25,841 nt of DNA from JBBSHS01 sp038232515 (GCA_038232515.1 JBBSHS010000034.1:1-25841); one strand, 5' to 3'. Positions 1-8,441 are shown, numbered from the stretch's first letter. Made by a program: numbers and translations. Notes: a model not told the origin generated them from the letters alone.

Positions 1-32
1 CGACCACCCGACCGACCACCCGACCGACCACC
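1..32. repeat. 12-bp tandem repeat, 2.7 copies
   Basis: The unit CGACCACCCGAC is repeated at 1-12 and 13-24 and partly at 25-32. In the third forward frame each unit encodes a TTRP-type tetrapeptide, so it fits slippage within a Thr/Pro-rich coding tail. Confidence 0.7.
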
Positions 33-98
33 AGTCCGCCACCGCCGACGACGGTCCCGCCCGCCACCGTCACGATCGGGTCACCGCCCACCCGCTGA
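1..98 (+). CDS. 3' end of an upstream ORF with a Thr/Pro-rich tail (partial)
   Basis: The third forward frame is open from the window edge to a TGA at 96-98. It encodes 31 residues that are almost entirely Thr, Pro and Arg, beginning with a repeated TTRP unit and ending in SPPTR. Such tails are common at the ends or linkers of secreted and envelope actinobacterial proteins, but no domain is visible and function cannot be inferred. The other two frames are also open here, as expected for GC-rich repetitive DNA, so the frame choice rests only on amino-acid composition and the stop codon. It may equally be non-coding. Confidence 0.28.
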   Translation, partial: TTRPTTRPTTSPPPPTTVPPATVTIGSPPTR

Positions 99-278
99 CC
101 GCCGTCCCACAGAGTCGTCCGCAGGGGTGCCGACCTGTGGCCGCGCAGCCCGGGGCCGGCCCAGGAACCTCATCTGCCGACGGTGTACGGTCAGCCCGGC
201 GGTGTCCGGGGCGTCGACCCCCGCTTCGAAGGCGGCCGGGCGATAGCAGTACTGACGTTCGACCCCGAAGGAGACGAC

Positions 279-1102
279 GTGGGGGATTACGGCAGCGGGG
301 AATGGCACCGGCTGGGACAACCGCCGGTCGAGCCTGGGCCTTCGGAGCCGCCGCCCGGTTGGTCACCGCCGCCGCCCGCCGGGTCACCGCCTCCGGCCTG
401 GTCACCGCCTCCCGCCGGGTCACCGCCTCCGGCCTGGTCCCCCTAGGCCCCGGCGATGGCGGGCGGAGGATGGCCGCCGCCTCCTCCATCCCACGGTCCA
501 GGGGCACTCCGGACCGAGCCGTTGGCGAGCTGGTCGCTCGGCCTCGGGCTCTTCTCGTTCTTCGTCTGCCCGCCGGCCGGGATCGCCGCCCTCATCACCG
601 GGTTCAAGGCCAAGAGGATCATCGACTCGTCGGCCGGGGCGAAGGCGGGAAGGAACAACGCCATCGCCGGTCAGGTGCTGGGGGTGTTGGGGATCGTGTC
701 CTCGCTGATCCTCGGTACCGCGCCATCGCGGTCTACCTGGTGGCCGCCAGCCACCACGTTTCCTACACCCGGTTGACGAACGGGGACTGCTTCAACCGCG
801 ACGTCACGAGCGTGTTCGCCGACAAGGTGACCAAAGTCCCCTGTGCCAAGTCCCACAACGGGGAGGTGGTGGGTTCGTTCACCGCGGACAACGGCGCATG
901 GCCCGGCCCGGTCGGCATGCAGGCCATCGTCGGTCAACGCTGCGACCAGGCGGCCCGGCGCTACACGACTTCGCGACCTGCCGAGGTCGGCATCTACTTC
1001 CTCTACCCCGGCCGACGTGCCTGGGACAACGGGAGCCGCCTGGTCGTCTGTGAGCTGCACAATCGGGACGGAAGCAGACGATCGGGATCGGTGGCGGCGT
1101 AA
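279..1102 (+). pseudogene. Broken DUF4190 / septum-formation-domain membrane protein
   Basis: The start is GTG 279, preceded by AAGGAG at 268-273 with a 5-nt spacer. The reading order is a Pro-rich leader of PPPAWSP/PPPAGSP repeats (279-443), an in-frame TAG at 444-446, and then, in the same frame from about 456, more Pro-rich sequence. A DUF4190-like membrane segment follows (LGLGLFSFFVCPPAGIAALI, then a Gly-rich second hydrophobic helix). Near 710-725 the coding signal shifts to the second forward frame and continues as an extracytoplasmic septum-formation-like domain: GDCFNRD, VPCAKSHNGEVVGSF, a further CDQA and a VVCELH near the end, with stop TAA 1100-1102. One missing base within the GGTACCGCGCC stretch would rejoin the two parts. 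The known architecture of the family (Pro-rich, two helices, Cys-containing outer domain) is complete once repaired. Two lesions mean either a true pseudogene or sequence errors in GC-rich DNA. The gene is independent of ffh downstream. Confidence 0.62.
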
Positions 1103-1159
1103 GCCCTCCGGGCGCCGGCCTCGGGCGCTTCCCCGGTCGGCCAGCGCCCACCGTGCCGC

Positions 1160-1165
1160 TACCCT
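1160..1165 (+). promoter_or_regulatory. Candidate -10 box of ffh (near-leaderless)
   Basis: TACCCT lies 10 nt before the ffh ATG and there is no Shine-Dalgarno sequence in between. A start site 6-8 nt after the box would leave a 5' UTR of only a few bases. Confidence 0.4.
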
Positions 1166-1175
1166 GACAGGCCGC

Positions 1176-2522
<1,347 letters not shown>

Positions 2523-2564
2523 CCCGGTCGACCAGACCCCTACACGGAAAGAAAATCGACGACC

Positions 2565-2831
2565 ATGGCCGTGAAGCTCCGCCTGATGCGGATGGGCAAG
2601 ACCAAACAGCCGACCTACCGGGTGGTGGCGGCCGACAGCCGTTCGCCCCGCGACGGCCGCTTCATCGAGGTGCTCGGCACCTACGAGCCGCGGCTCGAGC
2701 CGTCCGGGGTCAAGATCGACAACGAGCGGGCCCTCGTGTACCTCCGCGATGGCGCCCAGCCGACCGATCGGGTGCGCAAGCTCCTCGAGACCTCGGGGGC
2801 GTGGGCCGAGTTCAAGCCCGAGGCCCCATGA
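2565..2831 (+). CDS. rpsP: 30S ribosomal protein S16
   Basis: S16 is a small-subunit assembly protein that binds 16S rRNA. The 88-residue product begins MAVKLRLMRMGKTKQPTYRV and contains the family's SRSPRDGRFIEVLGTYEP signature followed by the usual LRDGAQPTDRVRKLL. Its length is normal. It lies 42 bp after ffh. A purine-rich GGAAAGAAAA stretch at about 2546-2555 is only a weak ribosome-binding site. The stop TGA overlaps the ATG of a 17-codon mini-ORF that leads into khpA. Confidence 0.97.
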   Translation: MAVKLRLMRMGKTKQPTYRVVAADSRSPRDGRFIEVLGTYEPRLEPSGVKIDNERALVYLRDGAQPTDRVRKLLETSGAWAEFKPEAP

Positions 2832-2881
2832 GCGGGCAGAGCGAGCGCGGCCCGAGCGGCCCCCTGAGCGGGCAGACGTGA
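2828..2881 (+). CDS. 17-residue bridging mini-ORF between rpsP and khpA
   Basis: The ATG at 2828 overlaps the rpsP stop in an ATGA, and its own TGA (2879-2881) overlaps the khpA GTG in a GTGA. The peptide, MSGQSERGPSGPLSGQT, has no recognisable domain. A 12-bp direct repeat (TGAGCGGGCAGA at 2829-2840 and 2865-2876) lies inside and largely accounts for its length. It may serve only to carry reinitiating ribosomes from rpsP to khpA. Whether it is translated cannot be decided from sequence. Confidence 0.4.
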   Translation: MSGQSERGPSGPLSGQT

Positions 2882-3288
2882 GCGATCCGGGCGACAGGGA
2901 GGCGGCCGCTCTGCCGGCAGACCTCGCGTTCGAGGCCGACGACGAGGTGGACGAGGCCGAGCTGGACGACATCGAGGACCCCGACGGCCTGGTTGCCGAC
3001 CTGGCGGCCGATGACGACGCCGACGACGACAGCAGCCGACGCCAGGGGGCGCTGGCCGTCGGAGTGCTCGAATACCTCGCCAAGGCCATCGTCGACGAAC
3101 CGGGTGCGGTGGAGGTCGAGCTGGACGACAGCCGGCGGCAGGGCATCGCCCTGCGCCTCCACGTCGCCCAGGAAGACATGGGCAAGGTGATCGGCCGTCG
3201 CGGCCGGGTCGCCCAGGCGCTGCGCACGGTGGTCCGGGCCGCCGGTGCCAGCGAGGGAATCGACGTCCACGTCGACATCGTCGATTAG
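2878..3288 (+). CDS. khpA: KH-domain RNA-binding protein KhpA, with acidic N-terminal extension
   Basis: KhpA is a small KH-domain RNA chaperone, usually encoded between rpsP and rimM and usually about 75-80 residues. The C-terminal ~80 residues here match that: VLEYLAKAIVDEPGAVEVEL, then the GxxG loop in GKVIGRRGRVAQALRTVVRAAG, ending VHVDIVD. They are preceded by about 55 residues very rich in Asp and Glu (FEADDEVDEAELDDIEDPDG), likely disordered. Start GTG 2878 is chosen because it overlaps the stop of the preceding mini-ORF; a start inside the acidic stretch is not excluded. The acidic arm might modulate RNA binding, which is an inference. Confidence 0.9.
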   Translation: MSDPGDREAAALPADLAFEADDEVDEAELDDIEDPDGLVADLAADDDADDDSSRRQGALAVGVLEYLAKAIVDEPGAVEVELDDSRRQGIALRLHVAQEDMGKVIGRRGRVAQALRTVVRAAGASEGIDVHVDIVD

Positions 3289-3306
3289 GGCAACCGGCAC
3301 CCACCC

Positions 3307-3780
3307 GTGAGCGGGCTCCTGGAAGTGGGGCGGGTCATGCGGGCCCATGGCCTGCGGGGCGACGTCGTCGTCAACCTCACCACCACGCGCCAGGAGCGCC
3401 TGGCCCATGGAGCGGTGCTGCGCACCACCGGCACGGCCGCCGGAACGGTAGAGATCGAGCGGTCAAGTCCGCACTCCGGCCACTGGATCGTCCATTTCCG
3501 GGGATACGACACGCGCGAGGCGGCAGAGGGACTACGAGGCACCATCCTGTGCGCCGAGCCCATCGACGACCCGGACGAGCTGTGGGTGCACCGCCTGGTG
3601 GGCGCCGAGGTGGTGGACCAGCACGGCGTGGCCCGGGGACACTGCTGCGAGGTCCACGCCGGCGCGGCCAGCGACCTGCTGGTGCTCGACACCGGGGCGC
3701 TGGTCCCCGTGGCCTTCGTGCGGGGCCAGGACGGCGACCGCATCCTCGTCGACGTACCCGACGGCCTCTTCGACTTGTAG
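3307..3780 (+). CDS. rimM: 16S rRNA processing protein RimM
   Basis: RimM helps mature the 3' head domain of the 30S subunit and binds S19. The 157-residue product has an N-terminal beta-barrel with EVGRVMRAHGLRGDVVVNL and a C-terminal PRC-barrel from about residue 92 (DELWVHRLVGAEVVDQ, SDLLVLDTGALVPVAFV), ending DVPDGLFDL. It is slightly shorter than the usual ~170 residues. Start GTG 3307 is 18 bp after khpA; the ribosome-binding site is poor. In most bacteria trmD follows directly, but here 6.7 kb of unrelated DNA intervenes. Confidence 0.95.
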   Translation: MSGLLEVGRVMRAHGLRGDVVVNLTTTRQERLAHGAVLRTTGTAAGTVEIERSSPHSGHWIVHFRGYDTREAAEGLRGTILCAEPIDDPDELWVHRLVGAEVVDQHGVARGHCCEVHAGAASDLLVLDTGALVPVAFVRGQDGDRILVDVPDGLFDL

Positions 3781-3826
3781 CCGTCCTCGGCGGCCGTCGC
3801 TCGCCGTCCTCGGCGGCCGTCGCTCG
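3781..3826. repeat. 23-bp tandem duplication after rimM
   Basis: Two perfect 23-bp copies (3781-3803 and 3804-3826) start at the base after the rimM stop. Related CGCTCG-rich sequence continues to about 3850. It marks the left edge of the non-canonical insert between rimM and trmD. Confidence 0.85.
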
Positions 3827-3926
3827 CTGCGCTCGCTCGGCCGCCTGCGGCGGGAACTGCCGGGTCGACGGCCTGCGGCCGGCTCACTCTCGGTTCGCCT
3901 GCGGCGGAGCCGGCGGCGACCACGGG

Positions 3927-3943
3927 GGGGGGCAAGGCCCCCC
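3927..3943. terminator. G/C hairpin downstream of rimM, possible terminator
   Basis: GGGGGGC (3927-3933) can pair with GCCCCCC (3937-3943) over a 3-nt AAG loop, inside a run of nine G. There is no U-tract, so this is at most a non-canonical terminator for the ffh-rimM operon. Confidence 0.35.
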
Positions 3944-4148
3944 ACACCCCCCGGCCGGCTGCGCCGGCGGGGCCTCGGGGCTGAGATCACCGGACAGCCG
4001 AGGTGCGGCAAGCCGGCGGCGAAAACCGTGGGACAGGATCCCCACACCCCCGGCCGGCTGCGGCGGCGGGGCCTCGGGGCTGAGATCACCGGACGGCCGA
4101 GGTGCGGCAAGCCGGCGGCGAAAACCGTGGGACAGGATCCCCACACCC
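3940..4148. repeat. Two ~100-bp tandem repeats in the rimM-gluA spacer
   Basis: Copy 1 is 3940-4039 (100 bp) and copy 2 is 4040-4138 (99 bp). They differ by one C in a C-run and two substitutions (TGCGCC/TGCGGC and GACAGCC/GACGGCC). A third copy begins with CCCCACACCC at 4139-4148 and stops. Each unit contains CTGAGATCACCGGAC and GCGAAAACCGTGGGACAGG. Copy 1 carries a GCCGGC-TGC-GCCGGC inverted repeat. Both strands are open through it, but the periodic peptide resembles no known protein. The whole spacer 3781-4303 is best read as extragenic repeat DNA with a leader ORF at its end. Confidence 0.9.
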
Positions 4149-4196
4149 GCAGGGCGGCTTCCGAGCCGGGGTCAGGCGGGGGAGAACGGGGGGGAG

Positions 4197-4202
4197 TACT
4201 CT
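4197..4202 (+). promoter_or_regulatory. Candidate -10 box of the amino-acid transporter operon
   Basis: TACTCT lies about 100 bp before the first transporter gene, just after the repeat block. No convincing -35 is visible. Confidence 0.25.
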
Positions 4203-4248
4203 GCCCGTCGGGCCGGAACGGGCCAGCAGGCTGAGCACAGGAGCCGCA

Positions 4249-4296
4249 GTGCGGACCTCTTCCACGGCTGCACCCGTCGACCGGACACGATGGTGA
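4249..4296 (+). CDS. 15-residue leader ORF upstream of gluA
   Basis: GTG 4249 is preceded by AGGAG at 4239-4243 with an ideal 5-nt spacer, which is better than the site for gluA itself. It encodes MRTSSTAAPVDRTRW and stops 7 nt before the gluA TTG. The peptide is rich in Thr, Arg and Ser, with no run of one codon. It may be an upstream ORF feeding reinitiation or sensing translation; no attenuator hairpin was recognised. Confidence 0.35.
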   Translation: MRTSSTAAPVDRTRW

Positions 4297-4303
4297 AGCG
4301 CAG

Positions 4304-5092
4304 TTGACGGTCGCCCCTGAACCAGTCCCCGCCGGTGTCGACGCCCGGCCGGGGGGGCCGCCGCTGGTGGCGGTGGAAGGGGTTCACAAGTCCTTCGGCG
4401 AAACGGAGGTACTGCACGGCATCGACCTGAACGTCGCCCCGAAGGAGGTCGTGGTCGTCATCGGCCCGTCCGGCTCGGGGAAGTCGACGTTGTGCCGCTG
4501 TATCAACCGGTTGGAAACGATCGACTCGGGGACCATCCGCATCGACGGCGTGCTGCTGCCCCAGGAGGGCAAGGCCCTGGCCCGTTTGCGGGCCGACGTG
4601 GGCATGGTATTCCAGTCGTTCAATCTTTTCGCCCACAAGACGATCCTCGACAACGTCACGATGGGTCCTCGCCGGGTCAAGAAGGTGCCCAAAACTGAGG
4701 CCCGGGAGCGGGCCATGGCCCTTCTGCACCGGGTCGGTATAGCCGACAAGGCCGACGAATACCCGGCCCAGCTCTCGGGTGGTCAGCAGCAGCGGGCGGC
4801 CATCGCCCGGGCCCTGGCCATGGAGCCGAAGGTGATGCTTTTCGACGAGCCCACCTCCGCCCTCGACCCCGAGATGATCAAAGAGGTGCTCGACGTCATG
4901 CTGGAGCTGGCTGACACCGGCATGACGATGGTGGTCGTGTCCCACGAGATGGGTTTCGTCCGCTCCGCCGCCAACCAGGTGGTTTTCATGGACGCCGGCA
5001 AGATCGTGGAGGCGGCGCCGCCCCAGCAGTTCTTCGCCCACCCGACCACCGAACGCGCCCGAGATTTCCTGTCCAAGATCCTCGCCCACTGA
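4304..5092 (+). CDS. gluA: Polar amino-acid (glutamate-type) ABC transporter ATPase
   Basis: This is the cytoplasmic ATPase of a class-3 amino-acid importer; the arrangement matches actinobacterial GluABCD. The 262-residue product has Walker A GPSGSGKST (54-62), Q-loop Q104 in VFQSFNLF, signature LSGGQQQR (157-164), Walker B VMLFDEP (177-183), D-loop SALD and switch His214 in VVSHEMGF. The CINRLE motif after Walker A is typical of amino-acid ATPases. TTG 4304 is the plausible start: the core begins at about residue 21 and only a weak GAAG ribosome-binding site is seen, so a later start is possible. It is first in a four-gene operon. Glutamate specificity is inferred from gene order, not from residues. 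Confidence 0.9.
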   Translation: MTVAPEPVPAGVDARPGGPPLVAVEGVHKSFGETEVLHGIDLNVAPKEVVVVIGPSGSGKSTLCRCINRLETIDSGTIRIDGVLLPQEGKALARLRADVGMVFQSFNLFAHKTILDNVTMGPRRVKKVPKTEARERAMALLHRVGIADKADEYPAQLSGGQQQRAAIARALAMEPKVMLFDEPTSALDPEMIKEVLDVMLELADTGMTMVVVSHEMGFVRSAANQVVFMDAGKIVEAAPPQQFFAHPTTERARDFLSKILAH

Positions 5093-5163
5093 GGGCTGAG
5101 CCATGCCGAGACGTCCATCATGAGATCCCCACCGAGCCCACCCACAAGGAGAACCGCCCACCC

Positions 5164-6051
5164 ATGAAACCCAACCGCTGGCGTTTCGCCGCCGTTCTCG
5201 CCGTCACCGCTCTTGTGCTTGCCGCATGCGGCAGCAGCGGCTCGTCGTCCAAGGCGTCGTCGTCCAAGGCGCCCACCTTCCCGGCGGGTTCGACCATGGA
5301 CGCCATCCAGAAGAGGGGCAAGCTGATCGTCGGCACCAAGTTCGACCAGCCCCTGTTCGGCCTGAAGAGCGCCACCTCCGGCAAGGTCGAGGGCTTCGAC
5401 GTGGACATCGCCCGGGAGATGGCCAAAGGCATCTTCGGCGACGTCTCCAACATCGACAGCAAGATCCAGCTCGTGGAGACGGTGTCGAAGAACCGCGAGG
5501 CGTTCATCCAGAACGGCACCGTGGACATCGTGGTGGCCACCTACACCGTCAACGACACCCGCAAGCAGGTGGTGGACTTCGCCGGCCCGTACTTCCTGGC
5601 CCACGAGGACATCATGGTCAAAAAGGCCGACAACACCATCAAATCGGTCACCGATCTGAACGGCAAGAAAGTCTGCTCGGCACAAGGCTCGACGTCGATC
5701 AAGAACCTCATGGCCAAGGCGCCGCAGGCGGACACGTCGATCACCTTCGACACGTACTCGCAGTGCGCCGACGCCATGGGCGACGGCCGGGTGCAGGCCG
5801 TGGTCACCGACAACGCCATCCTGGCCGGCCTGGTCCAGAACTCCGGCGGCAAGTACAAGCTGCTCAACGCCCCGTTCAGCGACGAGCCCTACGGCATCGG
5901 CCTGAAGAAGGGCGACAACGCGTTCCGGTCGTTCCTGAACGACCAACTCGACAAGATCGAGAAGGACGGCACCTGGAAGAAGCTGTTCACGTCCACCGTG
6001 GCGTCCGGGGGCGTCGAGACCCCCACGCCGCCGGCTCCGAACCGCTACTGA
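5164..6051 (+). CDS. gluB: Amino-acid ABC transporter substrate-binding lipoprotein
   Basis: This 295-residue protein captures substrate outside the membrane. Its signal peptide has MKPNRWRF, a hydrophobic core and lipobox LAAC with Cys22 as the lipid-attachment site. A Ser/Lys linker follows, then an SBP family-3 domain: VGTKFDQPLFGLKS, VEGFDVDIAREMAKGIFG, then FIQNGTVDIVVATYTVNDTR and VDFAGPYFLAHEDIMVK. Lobe-2 sequence SVTDLNGKKVCSAQGSTS carries a Cys that may pair with the later Cys in YSQCADAMG. AAGGAG at about 5146-5151 precedes the ATG. It lies 71 bp after gluA. The ligand is probably glutamate or another acidic or polar amino acid. Confidence 0.92.
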   Translation: MKPNRWRFAAVLAVTALVLAACGSSGSSSKASSSKAPTFPAGSTMDAIQKRGKLIVGTKFDQPLFGLKSATSGKVEGFDVDIAREMAKGIFGDVSNIDSKIQLVETVSKNREAFIQNGTVDIVVATYTVNDTRKQVVDFAGPYFLAHEDIMVKKADNTIKSVTDLNGKKVCSAQGSTSIKNLMAKAPQADTSITFDTYSQCADAMGDGRVQAVVTDNAILAGLVQNSGGKYKLLNAPFSDEPYGIGLKKGDNAFRSFLNDQLDKIEKDGTWKKLFTSTVASGGVETPTPPAPNRY

Positions 6052-6097
6052 GCCGGCCCCCAGCCCGCCCCCAGCCCATGCGCCACGGCAGGGACGC

Positions 6098-6742
6098 ATG
6101 AACGCCGTTCTGTCCCACCTGGGTGACTACGCCCATGGGATGGAGACGACGGTCGTCCTGACCCTCGTCTCCTACCTCGGGGCGTTCGCGATCGGGCTGG
6201 CGGTGGCGTCGTGCCGGGTCAGCCCGGTACCGCCGCTGAGGGCCATCGGCACGCTGTACATCGACGTCGTCCGCAACGTGCCGCTGCTGGTCCAGTTCTT
6301 CATCTTCTTCTTCGGGCTGACCAAGGTCGGCATCAGGTTCTCCCCGTTCACGACGTCGATCATCGTCTTGTCCATGTACCACGGGGCCTTCGTGGGCGAG
6401 GTCGTGCGGGCCGGCGTCAACACCGTCGACAAGGGCCAGATCGACGCCGCCCGGGCGCTCGGCTTCACTTTCCCGGCGGTCCTCCTGCTGCTCGTCCTGC
6501 CCCAGGCTGTCCGGTCCGTCGTGCAGCCACTGGGCAACGTCTTCATCGCCCTCATCAAGAACTCGTCAGTGGCCTACACGATCTCGGTGGTCGAGCTGAC
6601 GGGCACCGCCGACCGCCTGAACAGCGAGCTGGCCCGGGCCATCGCGGTGTTCACCGGGGCCGCCATCGGCTATTTGGTCCTGGCCCTGGCCAGCGCCTTC
6701 GTCCTGCGGCAGATGGAGAAGCGGCTGGCGATGGTGCGATGA
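6098..6742 (+). CDS. gluC: Amino-acid ABC transporter permease, first subunit
   Basis: This is an inner-membrane permease of the HisMQ type, 214 residues, with about five hydrophobic segments (roughly residues 17-40, 55-75, 88-108, 130-150 and 180-205). It carries the family pattern YIDVVRNVPLLVQFF and the ATPase-contact EAA-loop, here VDKGQIDAARALGFTFPAVL followed by LPQAVRSVVQPLGN. AGGGA just upstream supports ATG 6098, 46 bp after gluB. Its stop overlaps the next permease start (ATGA), implying coupled translation of equal amounts. Confidence 0.92.
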   Translation: MNAVLSHLGDYAHGMETTVVLTLVSYLGAFAIGLAVASCRVSPVPPLRAIGTLYIDVVRNVPLLVQFFIFFFGLTKVGIRFSPFTTSIIVLSMYHGAFVGEVVRAGVNTVDKGQIDAARALGFTFPAVLLLLVLPQAVRSVVQPLGNVFIALIKNSSVAYTISVVELTGTADRLNSELARAIAVFTGAAIGYLVLALASAFVLRQMEKRLAMVR

Positions 6743-7653
6743 AGCGGGCCCCGAGCGGTCCGGTCCTGGGCGACGACCTCGGGCCCCGGGCCCGGCGGAT
6801 GGTCAACGTCGTCTCCGCCGTCGTACTGGTCATCCTGGCCGCACTGCTGTGGACCGCCATCCAGCGACTGCGGTCCAACGGCCAGCTCACCGCCGACAAG
6901 TGGCGGTGGTTCACCAACGTCAAGGTGCAGCGCTTCGTCCTGGTCGGGCTGCTCGACACCGTCAAGGTCGCCGTCGTGGCCATGGCCCTTTCGCTCACGG
7001 TCGGGGCCCTGCTGGCCCTGGGCCGCATCGCGCCGCAGCGGCCCGTGCGCCTGGTGGCCACGGTCGTCATCGAGTTCTTCCGGGCCATGCCCCTGCTCCT
7101 GCTCATCCTGTTCATCGGCCTCACCTTTCCGACCCACCATCTGCCGCTCGGGGCGTTCTGGTACCTGGTCATCGGGCTCACCGCCTACAACGGCGCAGTG
7201 TTGGGCGAGGTCTTCCGGGCCGGCATCGCCTCGCTGGACCGTGGCCAGACCGAGGCGGCCCAGGCGCTGGGCCTGCGGTGGTGGCAGACCATGCGGCTGG
7301 TCGTGGTGCCCCAGGCTCTGCGACGCATGGTGCCGGCCATCGTCAGCCAGCTGGTGACCCTGCTGAAGGACACGTCGCTCGGGTTCGTGCTCCCCTACGA
7401 GGAGCTGCTGCGCCGGGGCCGGGAGCTGGGACAGGACTTCACGCTCCACCAGCCCGCTCTGCAGGCGCTCATCGAGGTGGCTGTTCTCTACGCCCTGGTG
7501 AACTTCACCCTTTCCCGGGTCGCCCACCGCCTGGAGCTGCACCAGCGCCGCAGCGGCCGGGGGTCGGCACCGGCCGTGACGGGCGCCTTGGAGATGGCCG
7601 CCCTCGACGCCCGGTCGGCTGCCTCCGCCGTGAGCGGGACCGGGGTGACCTGA
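6739..7653 (+). CDS. gluD: Amino-acid ABC transporter permease, second subunit
   Basis: This 304-residue permease partners the preceding one. After a cytoplasmic Arg-rich N-terminus and a first helix (about 22-42), the core contains FVLVGLLDTVKVAVVAMALS, VVIEFFRAMPLLLLILFIG and the EAA-loop LDRGQTEAAQALGLRWWQTM followed by VPQALRRMVPAIVSQLVTLL. A 45-residue cytoplasmic tail rich in Ala, Ser and Arg follows the last helix. ATG 6739 overlaps the gluC stop. The operon ends here; the 103-bp gap to padR contains that gene's promoter. Confidence 0.92.
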   Translation: MKRAPSGPVLGDDLGPRARRMVNVVSAVVLVILAALLWTAIQRLRSNGQLTADKWRWFTNVKVQRFVLVGLLDTVKVAVVAMALSLTVGALLALGRIAPQRPVRLVATVVIEFFRAMPLLLLILFIGLTFPTHHLPLGAFWYLVIGLTAYNGAVLGEVFRAGIASLDRGQTEAAQALGLRWWQTMRLVVVPQALRRMVPAIVSQLVTLLKDTSLGFVLPYEELLRRGRELGQDFTLHQPALQALIEVAVLYALVNFTLSRVAHRLELHQRRSGRGSAPAVTGALEMAALDARSAASAVSGTGVT

Positions 7654-7716
7654 ACACCGGGCGGCAACCGGTCGGTGGACGCGCCCTCACGGCACCACAG
7701 GTTACGTCCGTACGAA

Positions 7717-7750
7717 TACTCCTTGACGAGTAATCCAGGACGGGTATTCT
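7717..7750 (+). promoter_or_regulatory. padR promoter with overlapping palindromic operator candidate
   Basis: TTGACG (7723-7728), a 16-bp spacer and TATTCT (7745-7750) form one of the best sigma70-type promoters in the window. The GTG start follows after only 6 nt, so the transcript is probably leaderless. The palindrome TACTC-N6-GAGTA (7717-7721/7728-7732) covers the -35, and GAATAC (7714-7719) is inversely repeated as GTATTC (7744-7749) over the -10. Both are candidate binding sites for PadR autorepression. Confidence 0.6.
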
Positions 7751-7756
7751 GCCGAC

Positions 7757-8431
7757 GTGCCCGCCCACAGCCGCCGGTCGAACCCTCTGGCTCTGGCCGT
7801 CCTCACCTGCTTCCTGGAAAAGCCAATGCATCCCTACGAGGTGGCCCAGACCCTGCGTAACCGGGCCAAGCACCAGAGCATCCGCCTGAACTACGGGGCG
7901 CTCTACGGTGTGGTGGAAGCTCTGGAGAAGCACCAGCTGATCCGGGCCCGGGAGACCGTGCGAGCGGGGCGCCGGCCCGAGCGCACCATCTACGAGATCA
8001 CCGATGCCGGCCTGAGGGAGATGGCCGACTGGTTGTCGGAGCTGGTGTCCGGGCCCGTGAAGGAGTACCTGCAGTTCGAGGCCGCGCTCAGCCTGTTGCC
8101 CGCTCTGCCCCCGGACGAGGCTCTGGCCGGCCTCCTCCACCGTGCCAAGACCCTCGAGATAGAGATCGCCCTCTTCGACGGCGCCCTCGCCGCCGCCAGG
8201 GCGCACGGCCTGCCCCGGCTCTTCGCCCTCGAGACCGAGTACGTCCAGGTCCTCCGGCGGGCCGAGCTCGACTACGTGAGAAGCCTGGCCAAGGACATCG
8301 AGTCCGGGGAGCTCACCGGCATGGACGACTGGCGCAGCTGGTACGCCCCGGGCGGCGAGCGGGCCGAGCTGGAGGTCCACCCCGACACGGGCGACGACGC
8401 CCCACCCGACCGGCGACAGCCGCCGAGCTAG
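7757..8431 (+). CDS. PadR-family transcriptional regulator
   Basis: This is a winged-helix repressor of 224 residues. The N-terminal domain has LALAVLTCFLEKPMHPYEVAQTL, the recognition region LNYGALYGVVEALEKHQLIR and the wing GRRPERTIYEITDAGLREM (about residues 9-93), all diagnostic of PadR. A longer helical C-terminal domain (about 95-200, PadR-C/Vir-like) probably dimerises, and an Asp/Pro-rich tail ends the protein. PadR proteins commonly repress adjacent multidrug exporters and are released by the drug. The ABC exporter genes begin 11 bp downstream, so this is probably its local regulator. GTG 7757 fits the leaderless promoter; no Shine-Dalgarno is present. Confidence 0.9.
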   Translation: MPAHSRRSNPLALAVLTCFLEKPMHPYEVAQTLRNRAKHQSIRLNYGALYGVVEALEKHQLIRARETVRAGRRPERTIYEITDAGLREMADWLSELVSGPVKEYLQFEAALSLLPALPPDEALAGLLHRAKTLEIEIALFDGALAAARAHGLPRLFALETEYVQVLRRAELDYVRSLAKDIESGELTGMDDWRSWYAPGGERAELEVHPDTGDDAPPDRRQPPS

Positions 8432-8441
8432 GAGAACCGCA

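Noticed and set aside
710..725. Programmed ribosomal frameshift in the DUF4190/septum gene
   Set aside because: There is no slippery heptamer or stimulating structure recognised, and the same gene also has an in-frame TAG, so mutation or sequence error is simpler.
843..1175. Upstream extension of the ffh frame
   Set aside because: The extra 111 residues overlap the septum-domain gene in another frame and do not resemble the SRP54 N-terminus, which begins at ATG 1176.
3884..4144. Minus-strand ORF with two repeated ~33-residue units (GILSHGFRRRLAAP...)
   Set aside because: The periodic peptide simply translates the ~100-bp DNA repeat. The two copies differ by one base in length, other frames are equally open, and there is no ribosome-binding site or family resemblance.
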